From NCBI GenBank assembly GCA_022036555.1, contig CM039139.1:1973514-2037513 (forward strand): a stretch of DNA of 64,000 bases, written 5' to 3'. Positions within the stretch are counted from its first letter, which is position 1; each line of letters opens with the position of its first letter. The DNA is from Microstegium vimineum. Its lineage: Eukaryota; Streptophyta; Magnoliopsida; Poales; Poaceae. The position numbers and the translations under genes were made by a program. The notes below the pieces were generated by a model, which saw only the letters and a program-made list of their open reading frames with translations, searched no databases and had not been told where the DNA came from. Shown here piece by piece: positions 12,674 through 23,424 of this stretch.

Positions 12674-13551
12674 TTGGCTGGTGGAACATTAGTTTCAAAA
12701 TAAGAGAGACAGTAATGAAGTTTATTAGGATGTAAATAAGTAAATGGGACATTTAATATTTTATTAAGGTTCGATATTTTTTTCTATTGGATCTATAAGC
12801 CTTTCACTTTAACCTAGGATAATTTTATAAACCTGGAACATTTTCTTAGAAAACTATAGCACTTTTCTACTGAAGTAAAGACAATTTTTTATCTTTGTTT
12901 CAAATGAACATGAAATATTTTTATGTTGAACATGAAACGATGGTTCCCATGAATTATTGGTATCTTTATGCTCAACAAAAAATGTTATGAACTCGCTAGA
13001 AAATGTCCTAGGTGCTCCAACAAGGACCAATAAAGAGTATCGGCACTTCAATGTCATGTTAAAAAGTTGCAATTATATGTAACTTATTATGGAACAGACA
13101 TTTTTTCTAATAGGTAGAGCATTTTTTACTACCTCCTTGTGACAGGACATTTTTAAATTGGAAACAACTAAATTTCTAGCAGAAAAAACAAAATTTTATG
13201 AAGCGAAAATAAATGTTTTTAGCATAGAAAAAATGTCAGTAGTGTGACCAGCTTGCCTTTCATTCCACTTAGTTTTTATTCTTCATGCTAAAGTATGCAA
13301 TACTCTAGAATTAGAAAGTTCACATGATAGGAATTATCTAATAAATAGATATATAAGCATGGAGAGATTATAAAAACATAGAATAATGTAGAAGGTTGCC
13401 ATCGTAAAGACCATAAAACCTAAATTCAAGTGCCCATCACATTCATATCAAGCGAACATGAGTGAGTTAACAGAAGTCATAGAAGTAGTAATCATATATT
13501 TAGCATGACAAATTGCATCTTCGCTTTAAAGCTTAGGAGTGTACATGTGTC
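12674..13551. other. AT-rich intergenic DNA, no gene seen
   Basis: AT-rich DNA upstream of the L1 target site. I see no supported ORF, RNA gene or complete repeat here. Confidence 0.6.
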
Positions 13552-13554
13552 TTA

Positions 13555-13741
13555 GGCTCTATTTGTTTTTAGCTTTATGGGAGATTTTGATGTTGACTTT
13601 AGAACCTTTCAAAAAGCTAACATGCCACAGAAGTCTAAAAACACATTTTAAAGAGAGCTTCTGCCTTTTTTTTTTTTTGCTTTTGGAAGATCTCAAAACC
13701 AACATAAAAAACTTCCAAGGAAGTTGGAAACAAACAGTGCC
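13555..13741. mobile_element. Tourist-like MITE
   Basis: A 187 bp element flanked by TTA on both sides (13552-13554 and 13742-13744). The left end is GGCTCTATTTGTTTTTAGC and the right end, read inward, is GGCACTGTTTGTTTCCAAC. The TTA duplication and inverted ends fit PIF/Harbinger MITEs. It contains an 11-12 base T tract. Confidence 0.7.
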
Positions 13742-14283
13742 TTAGTATTATCGGATGTGGTTTAGAGATTTTGTTTAGATTATTGCTAGAGTTAGACATA
13801 ACTATTATGAAAAGAAATTTAAACATTTGGTATTAGTGTGACTTCTATCATTGTTGAAAAGGTGGGATTGCTCTAAATTAAAGTATGAAATTGATGGAAA
13901 AAACAGTCAAATTTGCTATGGGTGGACGCTGGGGTGTTTCGTAGGATTGACGTCTACCAAGAATGGCCTATATCATTTAGAATGGTGGGAGTGCCACCTA
14001 TAAAAACAAAAATAAAACATAAAAGATGACGGTCAAATGAAAAAACAAAACTAATAATTCTCTTTTGAAATATCTGGAAGCGAAATGTGACCAGTACACT
14101 TATGGGTATACACCTACAGCTCTTTCAGATTGTTTTTTAGGACGATCATTTGTCTGACCAAAAGGATCTCACTCAACTCTCTCCCTTATTTGCTCCACAC
14201 GTTTTATTTGGAAAATAGCGAGGAAAAGGTCTAGTTTACATATTTTACAGGTAATATGTCGTGCTAATCAGCACTTCCAGCAT

Positions 14284-14380
14284 GTTCGTTTGACTTTTCA
14301 GCTGGCTTAAATCCAGTCAGAACAGTGTTTTTTTCTCAAAAAAATCAATCAGCAATACATAATCCTGTCAAACGAACAGG
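14284..14380. mobile_element. Short MITE with TGTTCGTTTGAC ends
   Basis: The left end TGTTCGTTTGACTTTTCAGC and the right end GTCAAACGAACAGG form inverted termini of about 12 bp around a 97 bp body. This small MITE type is common in grasses. Fragments of related termini occur near 26610 and 30345. No clear target duplication was identified. Confidence 0.5.
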
Positions 14381-14538
14381 CCGGAGGAAAAGTAGAACAA
14401 GGTGGTGGAAAAGTACAACAAAAGACCCTCGCACCAACTCTAGGAATGACGGAGGAAAGATGTCAGCGCACGGGATCGCCGTGGAAGCGTGCGACGCAAC
14501 GCAGCCGCGGGCGCAGGAGTCGCCTTCACCACTTCACC

Positions 14539-14871
14539 TCACGACGACTTGTCCGCCTGATCGGTGGCAGGCGCCGTTTCCTGGCCCTGTTGCTCGCTGT
14601 GCTTCGCGTCGGCAGCGTCATCATCAGCGACCTGCGCCGCGGCGGCGCCGAGGTTGGAGGCGTGGTGGCGGTGGTGCTTGCAGCGGAAGGAGCCCGGGTG
14701 CGTGGTGGGCGCGCACACGCACGAGGCCCTGCCGTAGCCGGCGGCGAGCGAGTCGTTGGACCACGACTTGCGCATGCCCGGCAGCCTGCTTGGCGACGCC
14801 CGGTGCCCGTACCGGTACGCCCGCCGCTCGCTGTCCGTCATCACCGGGCTGCCGCCGTCGCCGCCGTCCAT
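14539..14871 (-). CDS. Small CAPTTHPGSFRC-motif protein (serine-rich-related)
   Basis: A 110-residue protein starts at 14871 (MDGGDGGSPVMTDSERRAYR) and ends ATDQADKSS at 14539. Residues ~51-68 carry CVCAPTTHPGSFRCKHHR, the signature of a plant family annotated only as serine-rich protein-related; its role is unknown to me. The chosen ATG is the first one after a likely 5' UTR acceptor near 14890 (GGACAG); a frame-open extension upstream looks like UTR. A donor CCCCAAG/GTACGA near 15150 suggests a 5' UTR intron of about 260 bp. A TATA-like CTATTTATG lies at 15276-15284. Confidence 0.75.
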   Translation of the reverse strand: MDGGDGGSPVMTDSERRAYRYGHRASPSRLPGMRKSWSNDSLAAGYGRASCVCAPTTHPGSFRCKHHRHHASNLGAAAAQVADDDAADAKHSEQQGQETAPATDQADKSS

Positions 14872-15275
14872 CTCCGTGTCGCTGGACCCTGTCCATGGAA
14901 ATCCACAGCACGCGAGCAAAATAGTTTCAGCCGAAATCACGTGCAGGCAACGCGTGTTGCACTGCACCCATAAATTACCGGTTCCTCAAACCAGACCTGA
15001 TCCTCAATTGGCAGCAAAATTGGCTGCTCCATAGACAGCAGAGAACAGGGGAGATAGCAAACGAGCTCTGCTCACAATTAACTTCTCATGCCACTGGAAG
15101 AAAGATGGATAAATATAGCAAAGGTCGCTGATCGGTTCGTACCTTGGGGCAGCAGTTTCAGGCGTCCAGCAGCAGCACACCCCGGAAGGAAGGAGGAGTA
15201 CGAATGGTGAGGAGACTTTGGCTCTAGTTCAACGCTGAACTCATGGAGATTGGGAGAAGATACCAGAGAGGCCTG

Positions 15276-15284
15276 CATAAATAG
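15276..15284 (-). promoter_or_regulatory. TATA box of the CAPTTHPGSFRC gene
   Basis: CTATTTATG on the minus strand, followed about 30 bp downstream by a pyrimidine-rich leader. A CACGTG G-box core lies upstream near 15431. Confidence 0.5.
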
Positions 15285-15691
15285 GGAGTGGAAAGAGGCG
15301 ACGTCGGCGCGGTGGGTGTCGACTCATCGACATGGAGAATAAAAAGAACGCCACTTCAACTCGATCCCAGTCGTTCCGTTGGACCAAGGCCAATATTAAA
15401 ATTGTTTTCATTTGCAGCTAACACCGTAGACACGTGTTCGAGTGCTCAGGAAAGACATCACCGTGACATTGGCAATGGTGTCAGATGCTTAAAAGCGGTA
15501 CCATAATTGGCTGATATATATAGCTAAACTCCATTCTAAAAAGTCAAACAAACCCTTAGTACCGTAGGAAGAGAAAACAACACATAAATAATTACATATT
15601 ATGTATTCGCACATGCAACTATTTAAGTGCTGATTTTTTTTCTTCCTACATAAGTTTTTGTTCAAACAAAAATTATAAATGCACATACCTA

Positions 15692-15840
15692 CTCTTACTT
15701 TGTCCCAAATTATAAAATGTTTGTATTATTTTTAAATTTATAATTGCTATATATATCTAGATATAACATAAATGTAGATGTATAACAAAAACTATAAATC
15801 TAGAAAAGTCAAAACGTCGTGCAATTCGGAACGGATGGAG
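15692..15840. mobile_element. Stowaway-like MITE
   Basis: The ends CTCTTACTTTGTCCCAAAT and (inward from the right) CTCCATCCGTTCCGAATTG are bounded by TA on each side. TA duplication and these termini define Stowaway (Tc1/mariner) MITEs. About 149 bp. Confidence 0.7.
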
Positions 15841-16164
15841 TATATGATTGCATTCTATATCATTGTAACCATGAATATATTGGTTTGAATTTTCCATGCA
15901 TCGGTTTAGGTGAAGTGACCATAACCAAGGGAAGACACAGGTTATTGAAAGAACCCGCCTTTTATGTAAAATAAAAAAAGAACCCACCTTTTTCCCAGAT
16001 TAACGTAAACCATGGTTTGACATGAAAGGACGAAAATGCCAAAGGGCACGAAGCAGAAGCACAACGCTGACCTCGTGTCTCCTATAGCTATAGTCCTACT
16101 ATGCCTCACCTCAGAGGGTAACAAAGTAATTTGCCGGAGAAAGCGAGGGTTTCTTCGGAGGCTT

Positions 16165-16172
16165 TATTTATA
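16165..16172 (+). promoter_or_regulatory. TATA box of HINT1
   Basis: TATTTATA about 71 bp before the HINT1 ATG, implying a short 5' UTR of roughly 40 bases. Confidence 0.5.
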
Positions 16173-16242
16173 GTTTATCCGGAACACTTCCGGTGCCGGC
16201 GGCGACCACTTGTGTGCTCGGGGAGGCGACCGATCGCTCACC

Positions 16243-18184
16243 ATGTCCTCGGAGAAGGAGGCGGCGCTCGCCGCCGTGCCCAACGACAGCCCAACCATGT
16301 AAGCACTCTTCCCCTATCCCCGCACCTGGGAGATGTTGATCCGGTAATCCCAAACATCAGATCGGGATTAGGCTCCCAGCCTTTAGCAACTCCGAGTAGA
16401 TTTGTGCGCGTAAGCGGGGATTGCTTAAGTCTAGATCCTACTTTATTATCCCGCTTTATAGCGGATAAAATAATGGATTATAATAGATTATGCTTCGAAT
16501 CATTTGAGACCAGTAGTTTCTCTATGAAAAATTGGGCTGCTTAATTGGTAGCTCATACTAACTAACACGATGCATAAAGAAACCATCTGAGCTTAATGAA
16601 TACTGAGATTTGGTGCTTGTAATCATTGAGATAAGTTGTTCGGCAATAACAAGTTTGGGGTTGAAAATGACAAAAAAAAGTTCAAGTACCTGCATTGTGC
16701 ACATTGCATAGGAAAGACTTTGGGCAAGTGTATTAGTTCCTGATGTTTGTTGCATCTGCAGATTTGACAAGATCATCAAAAAGGAAATACCTTCTACTGT
16801 GGTTTATGAGGATGAGAAGGTATTGTGTAGTGTTTTCTTCTATATTCAATTAGGTTGAAAAACATTTTCTTAGATGATCCGTTGGTTGCTTTGCTTGCAA
16901 TTATTCCGTTATGTGCTTTACATTTAGGACATGGCACTGTGAACTTAATTTCCTGATTAGTGATAACTGATGAACATGTGAAAGTGAAATTGTGACGTGG
17001 GAAATTGTGAGGCTTGTTCTTATAAAGTGTTCAAATGCTGCTGGTGCCCATATGTTGAATTGATATGCTGGAAAAAGGTTAGTACCTCTGTGTTATGTGT
17101 ATGCCAAGTAATCGCTTAAAACTTATTTTAGGATGCTGTAAGAATATTCGATTATTAGGTGGACTATGTGCTGATGTGTGCATCTATAGATAGTGATGAT
17201 TAACATTTTGTTAATGAAATGGAGAACTGGGTGACTGACTGAGCCTTATTGCTTAGAACTTAAGCCTCCTCTCTCATTGTTTGTTTAATATTTAAGCTGC
17301 TTCTGAGATTGATGCACTTGAGGAAAACATATTATGCCAAGGAGAACTGTAATTAATCAGACCCAATGACCCATATATTCTTTTGTTTCTAAGCTTTATA
17401 ACTTCTGTACAAAATTATTCTATTGAAATGAGAACAAGCAACCTGGTCCTTTGTGGAGTAGCCACTCTTGCCAATTATCATGTTACAGGAGTATAGGAAT
17501 CAAAGTTTCTTGTTGTCAATGGCTACTGTTCTAGATTTCTAAATGGCAACTGTGCTGAGTGAACTGGGCGCTTGGTTGAATTCTGCCGTTTACTGCTTTG
17601 TGTGAATAGCTAAACCTTCAGCTCAATATGTGGTTCTTCTTTTGCTACAGATTATAAATATTCATAATCTATGAAGTGCATCAATCCGATGTTTTGGTTC
17701 CAGGTACTGGCTTTCAGGGACATAAACCCTCAAGCTCCAACGCACATCCTTATCATCCCCAAAGTCAAGGATGGACTAACAGGCCTGTCAAAGGTAGAGT
17801 TTAATGCTCATCAGTTACACTACACTGTAGTCGTCTAAAATCTGTAATCCTCAAAAGCCAAAAGAAATACATTTCATCTTGATCTATTTTTCTACTTCAT
17901 AGGCAGAAGAGAGGCACATCGAGATACTTGGCTATCTCCTCTATGTTGCCAAGGTTATTGCAAAGCAGGAAGGACTTGATGATGGCTATCGCGTTGTCAT
18001 CAATGACGGCCCAAGTGGATGTATGTGCAACTGACTCAATGCCCTTAAAACACTTGTCTCTGTGGCCATGTTTTGCTACTTCCCTGTTAACCACCTGGGG
18101 GTTTCTTCGATTGCAGGTCAATCCGTTTACCACATCCACGTTCATCTCCTCGGAGGCAGGCAAATGAACTGGCCCCCAGGCTAA
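16243..18184 (+). CDS. HINT1: HINT1, histidine-triad adenosine 5'-phosphoramidase
   Basis: Five exons (16243-16298, 16762-16819, 17704-17793, 17903-18020, 18117-18184) total 390 nt, giving 129 residues. All junctions are GT/AG and in phase. The protein starts MSSEKEAALAAVPNDSPTIF and contains KEIPSTVVYEDEK, VLAFRDINPQAPTHILIIPK and the active-site triad HIHVHLL at residues 113-119, ending MNWPPG. The histidines form the covalent AMP intermediate when the enzyme hydrolyses AMP-lysine or AMP-NH2. It matches the plant 14 kDa zinc-binding protein (HIT family) in length and sequence. It is probably cytosolic or nuclear, as I see no targeting peptide. It is the cleanest gene in the window. Confidence 0.95.
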
Positions 18185-18785
18185 GAATATCTTGTTGATC
18201 AGTCTTCATGGCAAGGATTGCTACTCCATTTCTCTAGAATAATTCCTGTAATTTCCATAAAAAAGCTAGTGCGCTGATCTTGTGCTGTATTTGTGGAATT
18301 ACCGGAAGCATCCTACTGTGATTTATGATCACAAGAAACTTGTACTTGGTATAATGGATCCACTCAGCTGGATGGAGTTGGAGGTTATCCATTGTTGATC
18401 TGCTCAGTCGTCTCGCCAGTGTCAACATTTTTATCTTCCAACAGATAGCTTCGCTACCTGCATTGCATTTTTATGTTCCAACAACAAATTGTTTCGCTAC
18501 CTGCATTGGAGTTCTTTATATGGTATATCTGCATTGGCTTTCTTCTTTCTGTATATGGACTTACTCATTAACACCAAGGTTATCGAAATCGTAAAGTCTT
18601 TCTAAATAGCATAGAGTCGAATCGGAATTTTAGGATATATTTGTAGATTCTATTGACTAAACGGAGATCAAACCCCTCTTGTTAATACGGATCGTAAATG
18701 TTCGACACATAATTGGGATTTTGACAACGCTTATCCCACGTCCCACCGATTTTCAGCGTCCGCGGCCGCGCTCGCGCCTCGAAGT

Positions 18786-18940
18786 CCCCGGCGGTCGCGT
18801 TCTCGCAAGCCGGCCCGGCGGCTCCTCCTCCGTGCCCGGTGGCCGCACCCGCGCTTGCCCCCGGCGGTCGCGTTCTTGCAAGCCGGCCCGGCGGCTCCTC
18901 CTCCGTGCCCGGTGGCCGCACCCGCGCTTGCCCCCGGTTG
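18786..18940. repeat. 73 bp GC-rich tandem duplication
   Basis: GCGGTCGCGTTCTCGCAAGC begins at 18791 and recurs at 18864 with one substitution, a period of 73 bp. A decayed third start follows at about 18936. The block is far more GC-rich than its surroundings. Confidence 0.75.
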
Positions 18941-19436
18941 CTGCGCTCGGCGGGTCCTTCTTTGTGTCCGGCGACAACGCCCGTCTTCCCTGCGCGCGCC
19001 CGTGCTCACGCGGAGGCAAACTCGCCAATGGCCCGCATATCTGATCAGTGAGCAGGGAGCCGTGGAAAGCTGGATCGCTCAACGCAGTTCAAGTAACTTC
19101 TCTAGCGAAGCTGTGATAAGTATATGGGGTTGTCTCGTATAATGTCACGTAATTTAATATGACTTAACAGACTACATATACAATGGTTGATTTTTTAAGC
19201 TAACTTATAGAAACTCATGATTCCTTAATTTATGCATAGAATAAAAATTAATTTGTGAGATGTATGGCAACAACAACTCATACAATAGTGTAATAGTTAT
19301 CTCATAATTCTAAATATTAGCTCATGAGATGGTTGTTTCGCGAAACAACGACCTCTTTCTCTCTCATATTTTTCTTTCCTCCACATAAACAAAAATCATA
19401 CGTGATATTGCATGAGACGAGGTACGAGACCGCTAA

Positions 19437-20405
19437 GAGCAACTCCAACAGTTTGACATTTGGACTTGACATATTTGATTTTGTCAAAAAAAAATGAAAA
19501 AACTGCTGACCAACAGTTTAACATTTGGACTTAACATAATTGCCAAAGTCGCAAAAACGAGCCGCAGTTGGCATTGTGCCGCCCAAACCTGGCGTGCCGT
19601 GGAACCGGTACCCCTCGCGCGTCTATTTCCTTCCCGCGACAACAGAGAGTCGCGCCGTCGCCGTCCTGCTTCCAAAAAGAGTCGCGCCGTCTGGTCTTCT
19701 TCTTCGAGCGGCTGCAGCGCGATGGTAGCGGTCTGCTGCTGCCTTCTAGTATTCTTCTTCGAGCGGCTGCAACCGATGGTGGTGTCCTGCTTCCTCCGCC
19801 GCCGCTGCAAGCCCCACTTGGTCCTGCCGAAGGCGTCGAGGAGCACAGACTTGACCCCGGCAAGGGATAGTACTTGTGTGGCAGTAGGAGTGTGCAGTGT
19901 GCAGCTGCGTAGGTTCCTTTTCAGTGGCAGACAGCTGATGTACTCGTAGGTGTTGTAGGTGCCTTTTCATTCGTTTGTGCTTCCATGATACGCCTGCTCC
20001 TTCTATGATTCGTCTGGGAATCAGTGAACGACGGACGCCTGCTGCTTCTATGATTCGTTTTGTGTTTTCAGTGAACGCCTTTTCATTCGTTTTGTGCTTC
20101 CATGGGCGGACGGCGGAACGACGGCGGCGACAGCGGAACTTGGGCGGACGGCGCAGGGTTTGGCCGGCGGCTCACGACTTCCCTCGCGACTTCCCGCGGG
20201 CGCACGCGACCTGGTTGTCGCGGGAGCAGGGAGAAAACGCCGGGAAAGATAACCTCGGGTCCACTTGGTCCATAATTTTCGTTTTTGTCAAATTATTATG
20301 GGAAACTGTTGGAGATTACATACTTTTTACTTTAACATATCTATTTTAGAATTGACAAATTTCATAATTTATCAAACTAAAATTGTCAAACTGTTGGAGT
20401 TGCTC
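19437..20405. mobile_element. Large Tourist-like (PIF/Harbinger) element with GC-rich cargo
   Basis: The ends GAGCAACTCCAACAGTTTGA (left) and, inward from the right, GAGCAACTCCAACAGTTTGA match over 20 bp. TAA flanks both sides (19434-19436, 20406-20408). At 969 bp it is larger than a MITE, and about 19560-20260 is GC-rich DNA unlike the AT-rich ends. That core includes a repeated CAGCCGCTCGAAGAAGAA motif and a duplicated CTTTTCATTCGTTTTGTGC block. There is no transposase. The core may be a captured gene fragment. Confidence 0.8.
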
Positions 20406-20709
20406 TAACTTGTAGCAATCTACACGCTCAAAGGGACGCTCAAAGGGACGGTTTGGTAGGTGGAGTCGTAAAACAGCTCCAAAAGCGGGACCGGGACCGG
20501 GACCACGAAACGGCCCAAAAGAAGTTCCTTGTCTACTGGGCCAGTTGCGCTGCGCCAGAAAGCAAAAGCTGGTCAGTAGGATTGAGGCCCGACCGTAGGG
20601 AAGATATTTTGCGGTTTCCCGATTTGTGAGGGCTCCCGGAGTTTGGTGGATTGTGCCATTGTGGCGCTCGCTCGCTCGCTTTTCCTCGTCCTAATAGCTT
20701 GAAACCGCC

Positions 20710-22943
20710 ATGGCCATTGGGCTCCCCGGCCTCCGCTGCTACCGCCTCCCCGCTAGCGGGTCGCTCCCTCCACTCGGTCCCGCCCTCGCTCGCAGGCCCC
20801 TCCCGCGGACCTCAGCTCTCCGCTACTCCTCCCTCCAAGCCCAAGTTATTTTCACCCACCTTTTGCTTCATAATCTCCTCCCTTAGAAGACCAGTAGAAA
20901 TTTCGTGCTTTCTTTATTGGTACTGATTATTTAACCTGCTGCTAACAGCTGGGGACAGTGTTGGGGAGGAGGTCCTGCGCATGTTCCTTGAGGAGAGGCA
21001 GCTGCACGGCGATTTCGTGACCAAGATCTCTGACATGGTCTGGAGGAGAAATGGCGCCAATGTTGATGCGGCTGAGGCGACCACGAGCCAAGGGAGTGCT
21101 GTCGATGTTGCTCAGCCTGAAGACGTGAGTTCTGACCAATCATGATGTCTGTGTTTTCGACTCTAATAACAAATATTAACCGGCCTAATTGAGATATAGG
21201 TACGGGAAGATGCTGTGGACGAAGGAATGTTGAGACTGGCGGCAACCAGAGATTGGGTGTCCGGTGACACTAGCCCTCCTTTGAGCAAGAGGCGTTCTGC
21301 TAAGGTGTGACATCCTTGCTATTCATTGCTTAGGTTCGTCATTGCAATAGTAGCTGATGGAGAAATGGGAATGGTTTTACAAATTATGACAGGATAGGCA
21401 GAATGAGAGCGACAAAAGGAAGGAGCTGAATCTTTTGAAATATGAAGCAGTACGATTCCTTTCCAGTGTTCTATTTTTCCCTTTCTATATGCATTGCTTA
21501 AAAGGGTAATTACATGTTCATCTACTGGTACCCTTGTTTTTCTTGCAGCTCAAGGATGAATTGCTGCTCTTGACCACAGGGATTGGAGCAGCATGTAGCT
21601 TATACTGTCTCCTGGTTTTCTCTCTCGAGGTACATCCTCATATCATAAGAAAGAAGCAAGTAAACTAACTCTATATCATAATTAAATGTTTCCGTGTCTA
21701 ATTTAGAACTCTTGAAGCCAACTGCTGTTTACCTACAAAACAGCAGCTCGGTTTTATGGATAATAAAATGCATTACCATGGGCTGGCTGATCTAGGTTGT
21801 ATGGGTAATTAAGTGCCCATAGTTTGTTATTTATGCATTTTGGACCTTACACCATATTAATGTTAGTTTTTGAATCATGCACTCTAGCCAATATAAGGGG
21901 ATGCACCAAACATACAACATGATGTCTATTTTTTTTTCTCATTCCATGGGTTCTTTCTTAAATGGCTGCATCATTAATTGGACATACAGACACCTAGCTA
22001 AGACCATCAGCTCTGCCCTTGCTTGAAATGATTCGATGTTAATGAACATATAATAATTTAAGTGTGCTTAAATAGAGTAACTACTGTGACTAAATCATTA
22101 ATCTTCTTGTTAAACAGACTGCTGTCAGTTATGCTTTTGGGGTTGGTTTCAGGTAAGCAAGCCCTTCACAGCTTAGGAGATATTTACTCATGATGTCTGC
22201 TGAAGTTTTAACAAGTGCTTCAAGTACTCTGAAACTTGTTGCTCTTATGTTGAACAGTTGCTTGTATCTTCAACTTCTGTATAGACACGCTGATAATCTA
22301 TCAAAGGAAGATATTCCTGAAGTCTTTCTAAGGAAGAAAGTGAAGAAGTAGGTTTCAAGATTCCACCTGCAGTCTGTATCCCATTATTCGGTTCCTCGCA
22401 TTCTGATTGTTTAAATAATTATACCTGTTTATGCAAATGCTAGAATTGGCATTAGAAGTGAAGATTTGAAGAATACAATAGACAAGACATTGGGTGGTGC
22501 AGGAGTAGCTCTTTCATCCCCAAGGCTTGTGATTCCTGCCGTGATTTTTGGATTGTCAGCTTTATCAGATCACTTCCAAAATAGCTTTTTCAGTTTTGAG
22601 GTGCTCTCACCACTCTGCTACCGTACTGGATGTCATTTAATTTAATTGTCATCTTGTGCCAGATATATTGTCAGGTTATGAATACAGATTTCAGCACCTG
22701 TTTCTCCTATTATAATAACTATGTTTATTATATAGCAAGAGCTGTTATCATGAATACCTTAGTCCTGTAGAATATATTCTTTCACAAACAATTCCTGAAT
22801 GACTAGTCTTTATGCAGGTTCTTCCAGGGATGATGGGTTTCCTTGCGTACAAGGCTGCAGATTTGGTTCAAGTCTACAGAGATAACGAGGACCTCCTCTT
22901 GATACTTCCTGAGGAAGAGGACGCTGACATTGACAGCACTTGA
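20710..22943 (+). CDS. Chloroplast ATP synthase protein I-like (CGL160-related) membrane protein
   Basis: Exons are 20710-20844, 20949-21124, 21200-21304, 21393-21449, 21549-21629, 22118-22152, 22258-22347, 22444-22600 and 22818-22943. Exon 1 (MAIGLPGLRCYRLPASG, Arg/Ser/Pro-rich) looks like a chloroplast transit peptide. The C-terminal half has hydrophobic segments LLLLTTGIGAACSLYCLLVF, AVSYAFGVGFSCLYLQLLY, RLVIPAVIFGLSAL and EVLPGMMGFLAYKAADL, the AtpI-like layout of CGL160, a thylakoid assembly factor of the ATP synthase membrane part. All junctions are GT/AG and in phase except exon 1 to exon 2, which is off by one base; an AAG/GTTATT donor missing one G (AAGTTATT at 20843) would explain it. 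Family assignment is by pattern and is moderately sure. Confidence 0.7.
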
Positions 22944-23424
22944 TGTATGCCAATTAGAGATTATGTTAACCCACTTGTGCAGTTGTTGATAAATACAGAA
23001 CATACCAGTTTACAGAGTCATGCTTCAGTTTTGAACAGAACTTATCTTTTCATATCCTCAAACTCGTTTGCTTAGTATACCTCTCTTTATATTTTTTTTT
23101 TTGGGGGGGATCTAAAGTGTTGGATAAAAAAAATGTTTGATAGAGACAGCTGAAAGATAGAAGTAGCCCACATTTTTTTTCACCCTTCGGAAACCATACA
23201 GCACTGTTGCAAGTTCAGTTGGAAGCAAGATTGCCCGCAACTACATGGTAGGAGCTAAGGAGTACAATGATTTGCAACAGTAGCCAAATCCATTCTGCAA
23301 GTTGGAGACTGCATAGAAGAGTTCTTACATACAAACTAGTTGATGAGTATTCCCAACAGGCGGAAGTGCAGTTACAACTTGAACAGCCTAGTGCCAGGAC
23401 AGCTTGCTAATGCTATTAACATGA

